A stretch of 25,149 nt of DNA from JAYZQT01 sp964412235 (GTDB lineage Bacteria; Pseudomonadota; Alphaproteobacteria; MPNO01; UBA830): NCBI GenBank assembly GCA_964412235.1, contig CAYPNT010000037.1:1-25149 (forward strand). The letters run 5' to 3'. Shown here one piece after another: positions 16,333-23,595 of this stretch. The notes beneath the pieces are model-generated. The model made no database searches and was not told the origin of the DNA. It was given only the letters and a program-made list of their open reading frames with translations. The position numbers and the translations under genes are program-made. How positions within the stretch are numbered: position 1 is the first letter of the stretch; every line of letters starts with the position of its first letter.

Positions 16333-16757
16333 GAAAAACGTTCAACAGCGCGGCGTTCAAAAGCAGTAACCATTCGTTTAACAGCTTCTAAAAACACTGG
16401 TTCAACTGCTAATCTTAAAAACGAAGATTCGAACTCAAAGTCTATATAAAAATCTACTTCGCAACCGTTCGCCGTTTCTTTAAAGCGCCAACAATTTTTA
16501 AGGTATCTAAAAGGCCCCTCAACATATTCTACATCAATTTGAGAAGTGGGGGTTAGTGTGACTAGAGAGGAGAAACTTTCGCGAACAAATTTAAACCCAA
16601 CGGTCATATTGGCATTTATGATGTTCTTTCGCCTTTCTTCAATATTAACATCTAAACACCACGGCAGAAAATTCGGATAATCTTCTATATCTCCCACTAA
16701 GTCGAAAAGCTGCCTCTGCGGGTATGGAAATTGCTTTATCTCAGAATAATTTGGCAT
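16329..16757 (-). CDS. Coq10/RatA-like START-domain protein (SRPBCC)
   Basis: Probable ubiquinone-binding chaperone of the Coq10 type. The same family in gammaproteobacteria is named RatA, and a toxin role should not be assumed here. The 142-residue protein starts with the START-domain pattern SEIKQFPYPQRQLFDLVGDIEDYPNFLPWC and ends with the hydrophobic-groove helix VEPVFLEAVKRMVTAFERRA. The position directly downstream of lipA is the usual alphaproteobacterial place for this gene. It starts with ATG at 16757, 28 bases after the lipA stop, and no clear Shine-Dalgarno site is seen. Its stop overlaps that of the convergent DUF429 gene. Confidence 0.85.
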   Translation of the reverse strand: MPNYSEIKQFPYPQRQLFDLVGDIEDYPNFLPWCLDVNIEERRKNIINANMTVGFKFVRESFSSLVTLTPTSQIDVEYVEGPFRYLKNCWRFKETANGCEVDFYIDFEFESSFLRLAVEPVFLEAVKRMVTAFERRAVERFS

Positions 16758-16785
16758 AACCAGAGAATTATAAGGTTAGTTTGTT

Positions 16786-17727
16786 CTAACGTAGCGCCTT
16801 CAATTGCCTAAAATTGTCATCCGCATGGTAAGATGAACGCGTTAGCGGTGACGCTGAAACCATTTGAAACCCTTTTCCATAAGCTGAACGTTTGTACAAT
16901 TCAAACTCTTCTGGCTCAACGAAACGTGCGACAGGATGATGTTTTTTGGTAGGTTGGAGATACTGACCAACAGTCAAAAAATCAACGTCTGCGGCTCTCA
17001 AATCATCCATCACTTGCAATACCTCTCCCTTTTCTTCCCCAAGTCCGACCATCAACCCCGACTTTGTAAATATCTTTGGAGCAAGCCGCTTTACCTCATG
17101 CAGCAGGCGCAGGGACAAGAAGTAGCGCGCGCCCGGCCTCACTGCCCCATATAGTCGAGGGACGGTCTCTAAGTTATGATTAAACACATCAGGCCTTGTT
17201 GACACGACTTTCTCTATAGCCCCGTGTTTTTTCTGAAAATCCGGTGTGAGGACCTCTATCGAAGTTGCCGGAGAAATTTCTCTAATTTTCATAATTACCT
17301 CGGCGAAATGCCCTGCACCCCCGTCAATTAAATCATCGCGATCAACAGAGGTAATAACGACATGTGCTAGGTCTAACTCCCCAACTGCTATTGCAACACG
17401 TTCCGGTTCAAATTTATCGAGTTGGGAAGGAACACCAGTAGAAATATTACAGAACGCACATGCCCTCGTGCACACATTCCCCATGATCATTATGGTCGCG
17501 TGTTTCTGCGCCCAACATTCCCCAATATTTGGACACGCTGCTTCTTCGCACACGGTATTTAAGCCCAACCTGCGCATCAAATTTTGGACTTCAAAAAAAG
17601 ACTCCGACGTTGGTGCCTTTACACGAATCCATGGGGGCTTTTGCTGCATTGGACTATCAGCTTTTAACATTTTGTCTGAATGCCACGCTGTCTCGGTTGG
17701 ATTGTTGTTTCCCGTACTATTAGACAT
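16786..17727 (-). CDS. lipA: Lipoyl synthase (radical SAM)
   Basis: Inserts two sulphurs into octanoyl groups on lipoyl domains, making the cofactor needed by PdhB and PdhC encoded just upstream. It has the radical-SAM cluster cysteines C86, C90 and C93 (CTRACAFC), the auxiliary cluster cysteines C60, C65 and C71 (CEEAACPNIGEC) and the C-terminal RSSYHA that supplies the serine ligand. I choose the ATG at 17727 (MSNSTGNNNP, 313 residues), which overlaps the lpdA stop by 8 bases. An in-frame TTG at 17742 would add five residues but is less likely. It is the last of the pdh-lpdA-lipA series. Confidence 0.97.
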   Translation of the reverse strand: MSNSTGNNNPTETAWHSDKMLKADSPMQQKPPWIRVKAPTSESFFEVQNLMRRLGLNTVCEEAACPNIGECWAQKHATIMIMGNVCTRACAFCNISTGVPSQLDKFEPERVAIAVGELDLAHVVITSVDRDDLIDGGAGHFAEVIMKIREISPATSIEVLTPDFQKKHGAIEKVVSTRPDVFNHNLETVPRLYGAVRPGARYFLSLRLLHEVKRLAPKIFTKSGLMVGLGEEKGEVLQVMDDLRAADVDFLTVGQYLQPTKKHHPVARFVEPEEFELYKRSAYGKGFQMVSASPLTRSSYHADDNFRQLKALR

Positions 17728-19117
17728 GAATAACCCGATCAAATGCCTCTAAAACCGATTCATGGATCATCTCAGACAGGGTTGGATGAGGAAAAATGGT
17801 TCGCATCATTTCAAATTCTGTCGTTTCCAACGTCTTAGCTATTCCAAATGCGTGTATTAACTCTGTTACTTCGGCTCCAATCATGTGAGCACCTAGTAGT
17901 TCCCCCGTTTCGGCATCGAATATAGTTTTCACTAGCCCCTTACTATCACCTAGTGCGATGGCCTTGCCATTACCAGAAAATGGAAACCGACCAACTTTAA
18001 CATCGTATCCCGCCTCCTTTGCGGCAACTTCCGTCAAGCCAATACTTGCAATCTGTGGTCGACAATAGGTGCAGCCCGGAATTTTCAATTTATCTAAAGG
18101 TTCTGGATTTTCACCAGCAATCTTTTCAACACAAATTACAGCTTCGTGGCTAGCTTTATGCGCGAGCCAAGGGGGACCAGCAAGGTCACCAATCGCATAA
18201 ACTCCCGCTTCTCTAGTTTCCATCCATTGATTAGTGACCACATGGCCCGCATCAACTTCTATATTGGTATTGTCTAGTCCGATATCTTCTACGTTTCCCG
18301 TGATACCAACCGCTAAAATTGCCCGATCAAATGTGGATTCTTGGGTTTGTTCACCAATATTAATTTGAGCTGTAACCGTCTTCTCGTTTGCGGTCAGAGA
18401 AACCAGGGTTGCACCCGTCTGAATGTTGATACCCTGTTCCTCAAATGCTTTACGCGCTTCATTAGAAACTTCTTCATCCTCCAGAGGCAATATCCTGTCC
18501 AAAACTTCAATCACCGTAACATTCGACCCAAGGTCAGAATAGAAGCTTGCGAACTCGATGCCTATTGCCCCTGAACCTACAACAAGCAATCTTTCGGGCA
18601 GAAGTTCTGGCGTCATTGCTTTTTTGTAGGTCCAAATCAGTTTTTCATCAGGTTTCACACCGGATAAGGTGCGTGCTCTCGCACCGGTGGCCAAAATAAT
18701 ATGGGATGAGGAGATTTCCTTCACATTCCCATCCAACAAATTCAAAGAAACCCTGCCATTACCAAGCAATGAACCAGATCCCATAAAAACTTCCACTTTA
18801 TTTTTTTTCAAAAGGAATTCGATTCCTTCGTTTAGCTTCTTAGCAACCCCCCGTGAACGCTTAATGATTTTATTTAGGTCAACACCAACCGTCCCGACCG
18901 ACAACCCGAAACTCTCCGCATGCTCAATCAGATATTTAACCTCAGCAGTTCGCAGCAACGCTTTGGTCGGAATGCAACCCCAATTTAAACAGACCCCACC
19001 CAGATGCTCACGTTCTATTAAGGCAACATGCATTCCAAGTTGTGCCGCCCGAATGGCCGCCACATAACCGCCCGGTCCACCGCCGACTACAACCAAATCA
19101 AATTCAAGGTTTTGCAA
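17720..19117 (-). CDS. lpdA: Dihydrolipoyl dehydrogenase (E3)
   Basis: FAD-dependent oxidase of dihydrolipoyl groups, the E3 component of the pyruvate dehydrogenase complex. It has the FAD-binding GGGPGGY near the N-terminus, the redox disulfide in GGVCLNWGCIPTKALLR, an NAD-binding GSGAIGIEFASFY, the second FAD motif VYAIGDLAGPPWLAHKA and the catalytic HP in FPHPTLSEM. No ATG fits the N-terminus. A TTG at 19117 gives MQNLEFDLVVVGGG and has a good GAGGG site six bases upstream, so I prefer it (465 residues) over a TTG at 19147 that would add ten residues. It follows pdhC and overlaps lipA by 8 bases. Confidence 0.96.
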   Translation of the reverse strand: MQNLEFDLVVVGGGPGGYVAAIRAAQLGMHVALIEREHLGGVCLNWGCIPTKALLRTAEVKYLIEHAESFGLSVGTVGVDLNKIIKRSRGVAKKLNEGIEFLLKKNKVEVFMGSGSLLGNGRVSLNLLDGNVKEISSSHIILATGARARTLSGVKPDEKLIWTYKKAMTPELLPERLLVVGSGAIGIEFASFYSDLGSNVTVIEVLDRILPLEDEEVSNEARKAFEEQGINIQTGATLVSLTANEKTVTAQINIGEQTQESTFDRAILAVGITGNVEDIGLDNTNIEVDAGHVVTNQWMETREAGVYAIGDLAGPPWLAHKASHEAVICVEKIAGENPEPLDKLKIPGCTYCRPQIASIGLTEVAAKEAGYDVKVGRFPFSGNGKAIALGDSKGLVKTIFDAETGELLGAHMIGAEVTELIHAFGIAKTLETTEFEMMRTIFPHPTLSEMIHESVLEAFDRVIHV

Positions 19118-19123
19118 AAAGCA

Positions 19124-19128
19124 CCCTC
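19124..19128 (-). promoter_or_regulatory. Ribosome binding site that decides the lpdA TTG start
   Basis: GAGGG on the minus strand with six bases to TTG at 19117-19115. This supports the shorter lpdA protein; the upstream TTG at 19147 has no comparable site. Confidence 0.6.
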
Positions 19129-19156
19129 TTGGAAACTTGTTTAACAAACGACCATT

Positions 19157-20563
19157 TTACAGAAGCATTAGTGCCGGGTCTTCAATATATTGTTTGATAT
19201 GACCCAGCAGCTCTGCCCCGATTGCCCCATCCACCACCCGGTGATCCACTGAAAGTGTACAACTCATCACAGTGGCTGGTACAATCTCATCATTCTTTAC
19301 AACAGGACGTTTCTCACCCAAACCAACCGCTAAAATACAAGCCTGTGGTGGATTGATCACCGCATCAAATTGTTTAACGCCATACATGCCAAGGTTTGAT
19401 ATTGAGAAAGACCCGCCGTTATATTCTTCTGGCATTAATTTTCCGTTTCTTGCACGTGTTGCCAACTCACTCATTTCCAGCGAAAGCTGTCTAAGCCCCT
19501 TGTTCTCTACCCCTCTAACGATTGGAGTAATCAACCCACCCTCAATTGCTACTGCAATTGAAATATCACTAGTAGAATATTGTAACATTTCGTCTTCGTT
19601 GTGATAACTGACGTTAGCCTGAGGAACGTCTCTCAGGGCTATCCCACACGCCCTAATAACGAAATCGTTAACCGAAATTTTTGTTTGTTCCTCCATAGCG
19701 TTAAGTGTTGCACGTACTCTTAATAGTTCATCAATCTCGCAATCCATAGTCACGTAAAAGTGCGGCACAGTGCTTTTTGACTGGGTCATTCGTTTAGCAA
19801 TAACTTTCCTCATTGTGGAAAGTTTCACTAACTCCTCAGACTTTTCGGAACTCCGTTGTAGTCCACCCTTCGAGACTACCTTCGCCAACTTTGGTTCTGT
19901 CCCTACATCATTATTAAACGCCGCAATATCTCTTTTGATGATTCTGCCTTCGGGCCCGGAACCGGTGACTGAGTGGAGGTCTATATTTGCTTCCTTCGCC
20001 ATACGCCGCGCAAGAGGACTCGCAAATAGTCTTGTATTCGTCTTATCTCTATCGGCAGAGACAGGAACGTTTTGAAACTGGTCCCCTGTATTGACGGATG
20101 AACCGATCAAACGAGGCAGAACCGCCGCCTCAACATCAGACTTTGTGATTTTCCCCTGTGCCCCGGACCCATCGATCGAAGAAAGGTCTATTCCAAGCTG
20201 ATGGGCGATGCGGTCCGCTAAGGGCGTAACTTTCATCATCTCATTGGAAGCTAACGGTTCAGAAACACTCTCCTCAGACAAGGGCTCTGCCACTTCCTCG
20301 AGGACCCTATGTAAATCTTCGCCCTCTTCTAGCAAAATTCCAATTGTCTGATTCACCGAAACAGCCTCCGTCCCCGCTGGAACTAGAATTTTAGCTAAAG
20401 TCCCCTGATCCGCGGCTTCAACCTCCATGGTAGCCTTATCCGTCTCTATCTCCGCTATAACATCCCCGGGTGTAATATCATCACCTTCTCCTACCAACCA
20501 TTTAGCGAGGTTTCCCTCGGTCATGGTCGGGGAAAGAGCTGGCATGAGAATCTTTATTGACAT
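19157..20563 (-). CDS. pdhC: Pyruvate dehydrogenase E2, dihydrolipoyl acetyltransferase, with two E3/E1-binding domains
   Basis: Core of the pyruvate dehydrogenase complex, which moves the acetyl group from lipoate to CoA. Domain order: one lipoyl domain (about 1-78) with lipoyl-lysine K43 in ETDKATMEVEA; a linker; a first peripheral-subunit-binding domain (about 112-147: VTPLADRIAHQLGIDL then GAQGKITKSDVEA); a second one (about 180-215: ASPLARRMAKEANIDL then GPEGRIIKRDI); then the catalytic domain (about 240-468) with H441 and D445 in DHRVVDG. One binding domain is usual, so the tandem pair is unusual, although total length (468) is only slightly above normal. The gene starts 18 bases after pdhB. 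Lipoylation would come from LipA encoded downstream. Confidence 0.96.
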   Translation of the reverse strand: MSIKILMPALSPTMTEGNLAKWLVGEGDDITPGDVIAEIETDKATMEVEAADQGTLAKILVPAGTEAVSVNQTIGILLEEGEDLHRVLEEVAEPLSEESVSEPLASNEMMKVTPLADRIAHQLGIDLSSIDGSGAQGKITKSDVEAAVLPRLIGSSVNTGDQFQNVPVSADRDKTNTRLFASPLARRMAKEANIDLHSVTGSGPEGRIIKRDIAAFNNDVGTEPKLAKVVSKGGLQRSSEKSEELVKLSTMRKVIAKRMTQSKSTVPHFYVTMDCEIDELLRVRATLNAMEEQTKISVNDFVIRACGIALRDVPQANVSYHNEDEMLQYSTSDISIAVAIEGGLITPIVRGVENKGLRQLSLEMSELATRARNGKLMPEEYNGGSFSISNLGMYGVKQFDAVINPPQACILAVGLGEKRPVVKNDEIVPATVMSCTLSVDHRVVDGAIGAELLGHIKQYIEDPALMLL

Positions 20564-20581
20564 ATCAACGTTGGAACTTTC

Positions 20582-21922
20582 TCACGTTAAATAAGAGACA
20601 GATTTAACGGCCTCGACGATATCAGAAACTTGCGGCAGCGCTAGCTTCTCTAAATTGGCCGCGTAAGGAAGTGGCACATCAGCCGCACATACGCGAACAA
20701 CCGGTGCATCCAACCAATCAAATGCGTTCTCCATAATAATAGTCGAAATTTCCGAACCCATTCCCGCAACCGGCCAACCTTGTTCAACGGAAACCAATCG
20801 ATTTGTTTTTTTCAGAGAGGCAATTATGCATTCTGTATCAAGTGGACGTAACGTGCGTAAATCAATTACTTCTACAGATATGCCCATGTTCGCAAGCTCT
20901 TCCGCCGCTTCGAGAGCATAAGCCACCATCAACGAAAAAGCCGTAAGGGTAACATCTCTTCCTTCTCTGACAACGTTTGCCTCCCCTATGGGAACAATCC
21001 AATCTGGATCATCTGGTACCTCCGAAGACTCGCCATAAAGAATCTCGTTTTCCAAAAATATAACGGGATTAGGGTCGCGAATGGCCGCCTTTAGAAGCCC
21101 TTTTGCGTCGGCGGCCGAATAGGGCGATACAACATAAATACCCGGGATATGTGCATACCAACTCGCATAACATTGCGAATGTTGGGCAGCAACTCGCGCA
21201 GCAGCACCATTAGGTCCACGAAACACTGCTGGACACCCCATTTGCCCACCCGACATATAATTGGTCTTAGCAGCCGAATTTAACAATTGGTCTATTGCTT
21301 GCATCGCAAAATTAAATGTCATGAATTCAACAATTGGCCGTAAACCCGCAAAAGCAGCCCCGACGGCAAGCCCCGTGAAACCCTGCTCCGTGATCGGGGT
21401 ATCAATGACCCGCATTTCCCCAAATTCCTCAAGGAGACCTTGGCTAACTTTATAGGCACCTTCGTACTGAGCAACCTCTTCACCCATTAAAAACACCTTT
21501 TCGTCCCGTCTCATCTCTTCCGCCATCGCATCCCTCAACGCTTCCCTAACGGTACAAACCCCAGCTCTTGTAGGCGGCTCTACATGTGCCCTATTGCTCT
21601 TTTCGTCAACCACTACGCCCAGCGCATCAGTATTTTCTTCCGTTATCGATTTCGAAACATCCGACTTCTCTATCTTTTCTCCTTCTTCAAAAATAACTCC
21701 AATTACAGCGTTCACCTCGACTTTCTCAGTCCCCGCAGCAACAACGATTTTTCCCAAAACACCTTCGTCAACTGCTTCAACTTCCATCGTCGCCTTATCC
21801 GTTTCAATCTCCGCAATAACGTCACCCGGCGCGATGTTTTCCCCCTCATTCTTATGCCATTTTGACAATACACCCTCGGTCATAGTGGGTGAAAGTGCTG
21901 GCATGAGGATATTTTTGGACAT
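20582..21922 (-). CDS. pdhB: Pyruvate dehydrogenase E1 beta subunit with N-terminal lipoyl domain
   Basis: Beta subunit of the thiamine-diphosphate-dependent E1 decarboxylase. The N-terminal lipoyl domain (about 1-81) carries lipoyl-lysine K43 in ETDKATMEVEA and is closely similar to that of PdhC. A linker (about 82-118) leads to the transketolase-type beta domain (about 119-446), with FLMGEEVAQYEGAYKVSQGL, DTPITEQGFTG and PNGAAARVAAQHSQ. A lipoyl-E1 beta fusion is a known feature of many alphaproteobacterial complexes. Start ATG at 21922 has AAGG eight bases upstream, and the gene begins 15 bases after the pdhA stop. Confidence 0.97.
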   Translation of the reverse strand: MSKNILMPALSPTMTEGVLSKWHKNEGENIAPGDVIAEIETDKATMEVEAVDEGVLGKIVVAAGTEKVEVNAVIGVIFEEGEKIEKSDVSKSITEENTDALGVVVDEKSNRAHVEPPTRAGVCTVREALRDAMAEEMRRDEKVFLMGEEVAQYEGAYKVSQGLLEEFGEMRVIDTPITEQGFTGLAVGAAFAGLRPIVEFMTFNFAMQAIDQLLNSAAKTNYMSGGQMGCPAVFRGPNGAAARVAAQHSQCYASWYAHIPGIYVVSPYSAADAKGLLKAAIRDPNPVIFLENEILYGESSEVPDDPDWIVPIGEANVVREGRDVTLTAFSLMVAYALEAAEELANMGISVEVIDLRTLRPLDTECIIASLKKTNRLVSVEQGWPVAGMGSEISTIIMENAFDWLDAPVVRVCAADVPLPYAANLEKLALPQVSDIVEAVKSVSYLT

Positions 21923-21937
21923 TCCCGTTACCTTTTT

Positions 21938-22972
21938 CTATTCGGCGTCAACCAGGACATCGGTAAACAGTTCGGTTCCCATAGGCTCCGGACTTTTCTG
22001 AGCAAACTCAGCCGCTTTTTGCACAATTTCCCGAACCTCTATGTCAATCTTTTTAAGCTCGTCTTCTGTAGTGTGAGAGGCGTCAATCATTCCTGCCTTA
22101 AGATTGGCTATGGGATCGTTTTGTGTCCTCACTTCGGAAACCTCTTCTTTAGTCCGATAGTTTGCAGGGTCAGACATTGAGTGACCTCTGTATCGATAGG
22201 TTTTCATTTCTAGAACGAAGGGACCACCCCCCTCGCGGCAGCGACGGACCGCATTTTCCGCTGCCTTTCTCACCTCAATAACATTCATACCATCCACCTC
22301 TTGGCCCGGAATTCCATATGGTTCTCCGAGTTTGTACAAGTCTTTAGCGGCCGACGCTCGAACAACTGATGTACCCATTCCATATAAATTGTTTTCAATA
22401 ATATATATCACCGGAAGGTCCCATAGGGCGGCCATATTAAACGCCTCGTGGACTTGTCCTTGATTAACCGCTCCATCCCCTAGATAGGTTAATGTTATGC
22501 CCTCTGTTTTGCGATATTTGGCAGCAAATGCGAGCCCCGTCCCTATTGGCACCTGGGCCCCTACGATACCATGCCCACCGTAGAAATTTTTTTCTTTGGA
22601 AAACATATGCATGGATCCACCCTTTCCCTTGGAGTACCCACCACTGCGGCCCGTTAGCTCGGCCATTACTCCTTTTGGGTTCATTCCACACGCCAGCATA
22701 TGACCATGGTCGCGGTAGCTAGTAATTACAGCATCACGTTCATCAATAGCAGATTGCATCCCTACCACGACCGCCTCCTGCCCTATATATAAGTGGCAGA
22801 AACCACCTATTAGGCCCATACCGTATAGTTGCCCTGCGCGTTCCTCAAATCGTCTAATTAGAAGCATGTCACGGTAAAAGCCCAGAAGACAATCAGTATC
22901 TTCGCCACTGTTTGAGGCTTGAGGGTCAACAGCACTAGATCTCGAGTCAACACCCTGTCCGGCTTTGGTCAT
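21938..22972 (-). CDS. pdhA: Pyruvate dehydrogenase E1 alpha subunit
   Basis: Alpha subunit of E1, which decarboxylates pyruvate using thiamine diphosphate. The ThDP motif runs from GDGAVNQGQVHEAF (residue 165 on) to IIENN (about 191-195). YRDHGHMLACG and the GGSMHMFS loop are present, as is the YRYRGHSMSDPA active-site loop (about 263-274), which is phosphorylated in mitochondrial homologues. The first 25 residues are a Ser/Asp-rich extension with little family similarity. The 344-residue length is normal. Start ATG at 22972 has GGGGAAA just upstream. It opens the pdhABC-lpdA-lipA operon, and a candidate promoter lies in the 189-base gap after ftsB. Confidence 0.97.
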   Translation of the reverse strand: MTKAGQGVDSRSSAVDPQASNSGEDTDCLLGFYRDMLLIRRFEERAGQLYGMGLIGGFCHLYIGQEAVVVGMQSAIDERDAVITSYRDHGHMLACGMNPKGVMAELTGRSGGYSKGKGGSMHMFSKEKNFYGGHGIVGAQVPIGTGLAFAAKYRKTEGITLTYLGDGAVNQGQVHEAFNMAALWDLPVIYIIENNLYGMGTSVVRASAAKDLYKLGEPYGIPGQEVDGMNVIEVRKAAENAVRRCREGGGPFVLEMKTYRYRGHSMSDPANYRTKEEVSEVRTQNDPIANLKAGMIDASHTTEDELKKIDIEVREIVQKAAEFAQKSPEPMGTELFTDVLVDAE

Positions 22973-23030
22973 AACTTTCCCCTATAATACGTGCATATAC
23001 CCGCTTATCCTGTTAGTCAGACATATAGAA

Positions 23031-23066
23031 TATAGGAACGTATCAAAGCCGCAACAAAGACCTAGG
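23031..23066 (-). promoter_or_regulatory. Candidate promoter of the pdhABC-lpdA-lipA operon
   Basis: On the minus strand TTGTTG is followed after 17 bases by TATATT, a 5 of 6 match to the -10 consensus; the -35 match is weak. A second TATATG box follows immediately (about 23022-23027). The predicted leader is about 50-55 bases. The exact box coordinates are by eye and may be off by a few bases. Confidence 0.35.
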
Positions 23067-23143
23067 TACTTATCTGTCTTTTATTACATGCTTGTTCTAA
23101 CAAAATTACAAAGATTTACCGACAAAAGGTCATTTATTTCAAT

Positions 23144-23162
23144 GAGCACAGAACCTATGCTC
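23144..23162 (-). terminator. Stem-loop at the ftsB stop codon, possible terminator
   Basis: The minus strand reads GAGCATAG-GTT-CTGTGCTC, an 8-base-pair stem with one G-T wobble and a 3-base loop, beginning at the last base of the ftsB TAG. The tail that follows leftward is not T-rich. The T-run (TATTTTTG) lies on the other side, so a canonical terminator would read on the plus strand. It may end ftsB transcription before pdhA, or be an mRNA-stabilising hairpin. Confidence 0.35.
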
Positions 23163-23485
23163 TATTTTTGAAGGATTACAAACTCATCCGGTTTAATGAG
23201 GCCCGTCATCAAACGCGAGCGTTCATCAAGCATATCCATATCGAGATTGCCGGTATCTGGATTAATTTTAAGTAACTTTATCTTCTTTTCGAGATCCTCC
23301 CGAACCAATCTTGTTTCCGAGAGTGTTTTTTCCGCGACCGCAACTTGTTTTTGAAGATGCATCCAGGCAATTATACCCCGGTCCCCATGAAAGGAATGAA
23401 CCAGGAAATAGCATACGAACAAAGCTCCCGCAATTTGCACTAACATACTGCGTGAACGGCGTTTAATTTCTCGTACGGCATTCAT
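23162..23485 (-). CDS. ftsB: Septum formation initiator FtsB/DivIC family protein
   Basis: Small bitopic cell-division protein, expected to join FtsL and FtsQ in the divisome. The 107-residue protein has a basic cytoplasmic N-terminus (REIKRRSRS), one membrane segment (about residues 14-33) and a coiled-coil region (about 42-72) on the periplasmic side, then an acidic turn. Only weak residue conservation is expected in this family. The assignment rests on topology, length and the position between eno and pdhA, its usual place in Alphaproteobacteria. The ATG at 23485 lacks a strong ribosome site. A stem-loop begins at its stop codon. Confidence 0.85.
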   Translation of the reverse strand: MNAVREIKRRSRSMLVQIAGALFVCYFLVHSFHGDRGIIAWMHLQKQVAVAEKTLSETRLVREDLEKKIKLLKINPDTGNLDMDMLDERSRLMTGLIKPDEFVILQK

Positions 23486-23595
23486 GGACTGATCGAATCA
23501 CAAAACAATTGTGTGGGTCAAGTGTATTCTGATTCGCTAGTATAATGCGGCGACTTATCGTCTCGATCGGTTTCACTGCAAAACTTACGAATTTT
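23486..23595 (-). promoter_or_regulatory. eno-ftsB intergenic region with a possible -10 box
   Basis: The 110-base gap holds TATACT on the minus strand (23544-23539), a good -10 match, but no convincing -35 box. A 7-base inverted repeat, CGAATCA and TGATTCG, spaced by about 28 bases, brackets the region just upstream of ftsB. No T-tailed terminator for eno was seen, so ftsB may also be read through from eno. Confidence 0.25.

Noticed and set aside
16329..16757. RatA toxin of a toxin-antitoxin pair
   Set aside because: There is no RatB-like partner next to it, and its place after lipA is that of the Coq10-like START protein in Alphaproteobacteria.
17728..17742. TTG start at 17742 for lipA
   Set aside because: It gives a five-residue extension lying deeper in lpdA; the ATG at 17727 is a better start codon and matches the usual short N-terminus.
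22965..23171. Plus-strand open frame of 68 codons upstream of pdhA
   Set aside because: It fills the promoter gap, overlaps the end of ftsB and the pdhA start, and its product has no recognisable features; likely chance.
23539..23546. TATAAT on the plus strand in the eno-ftsB gap as a promoter
   Set aside because: No -35 box at proper spacing and no plus-strand gene downstream; it would only produce antisense RNA to eno.
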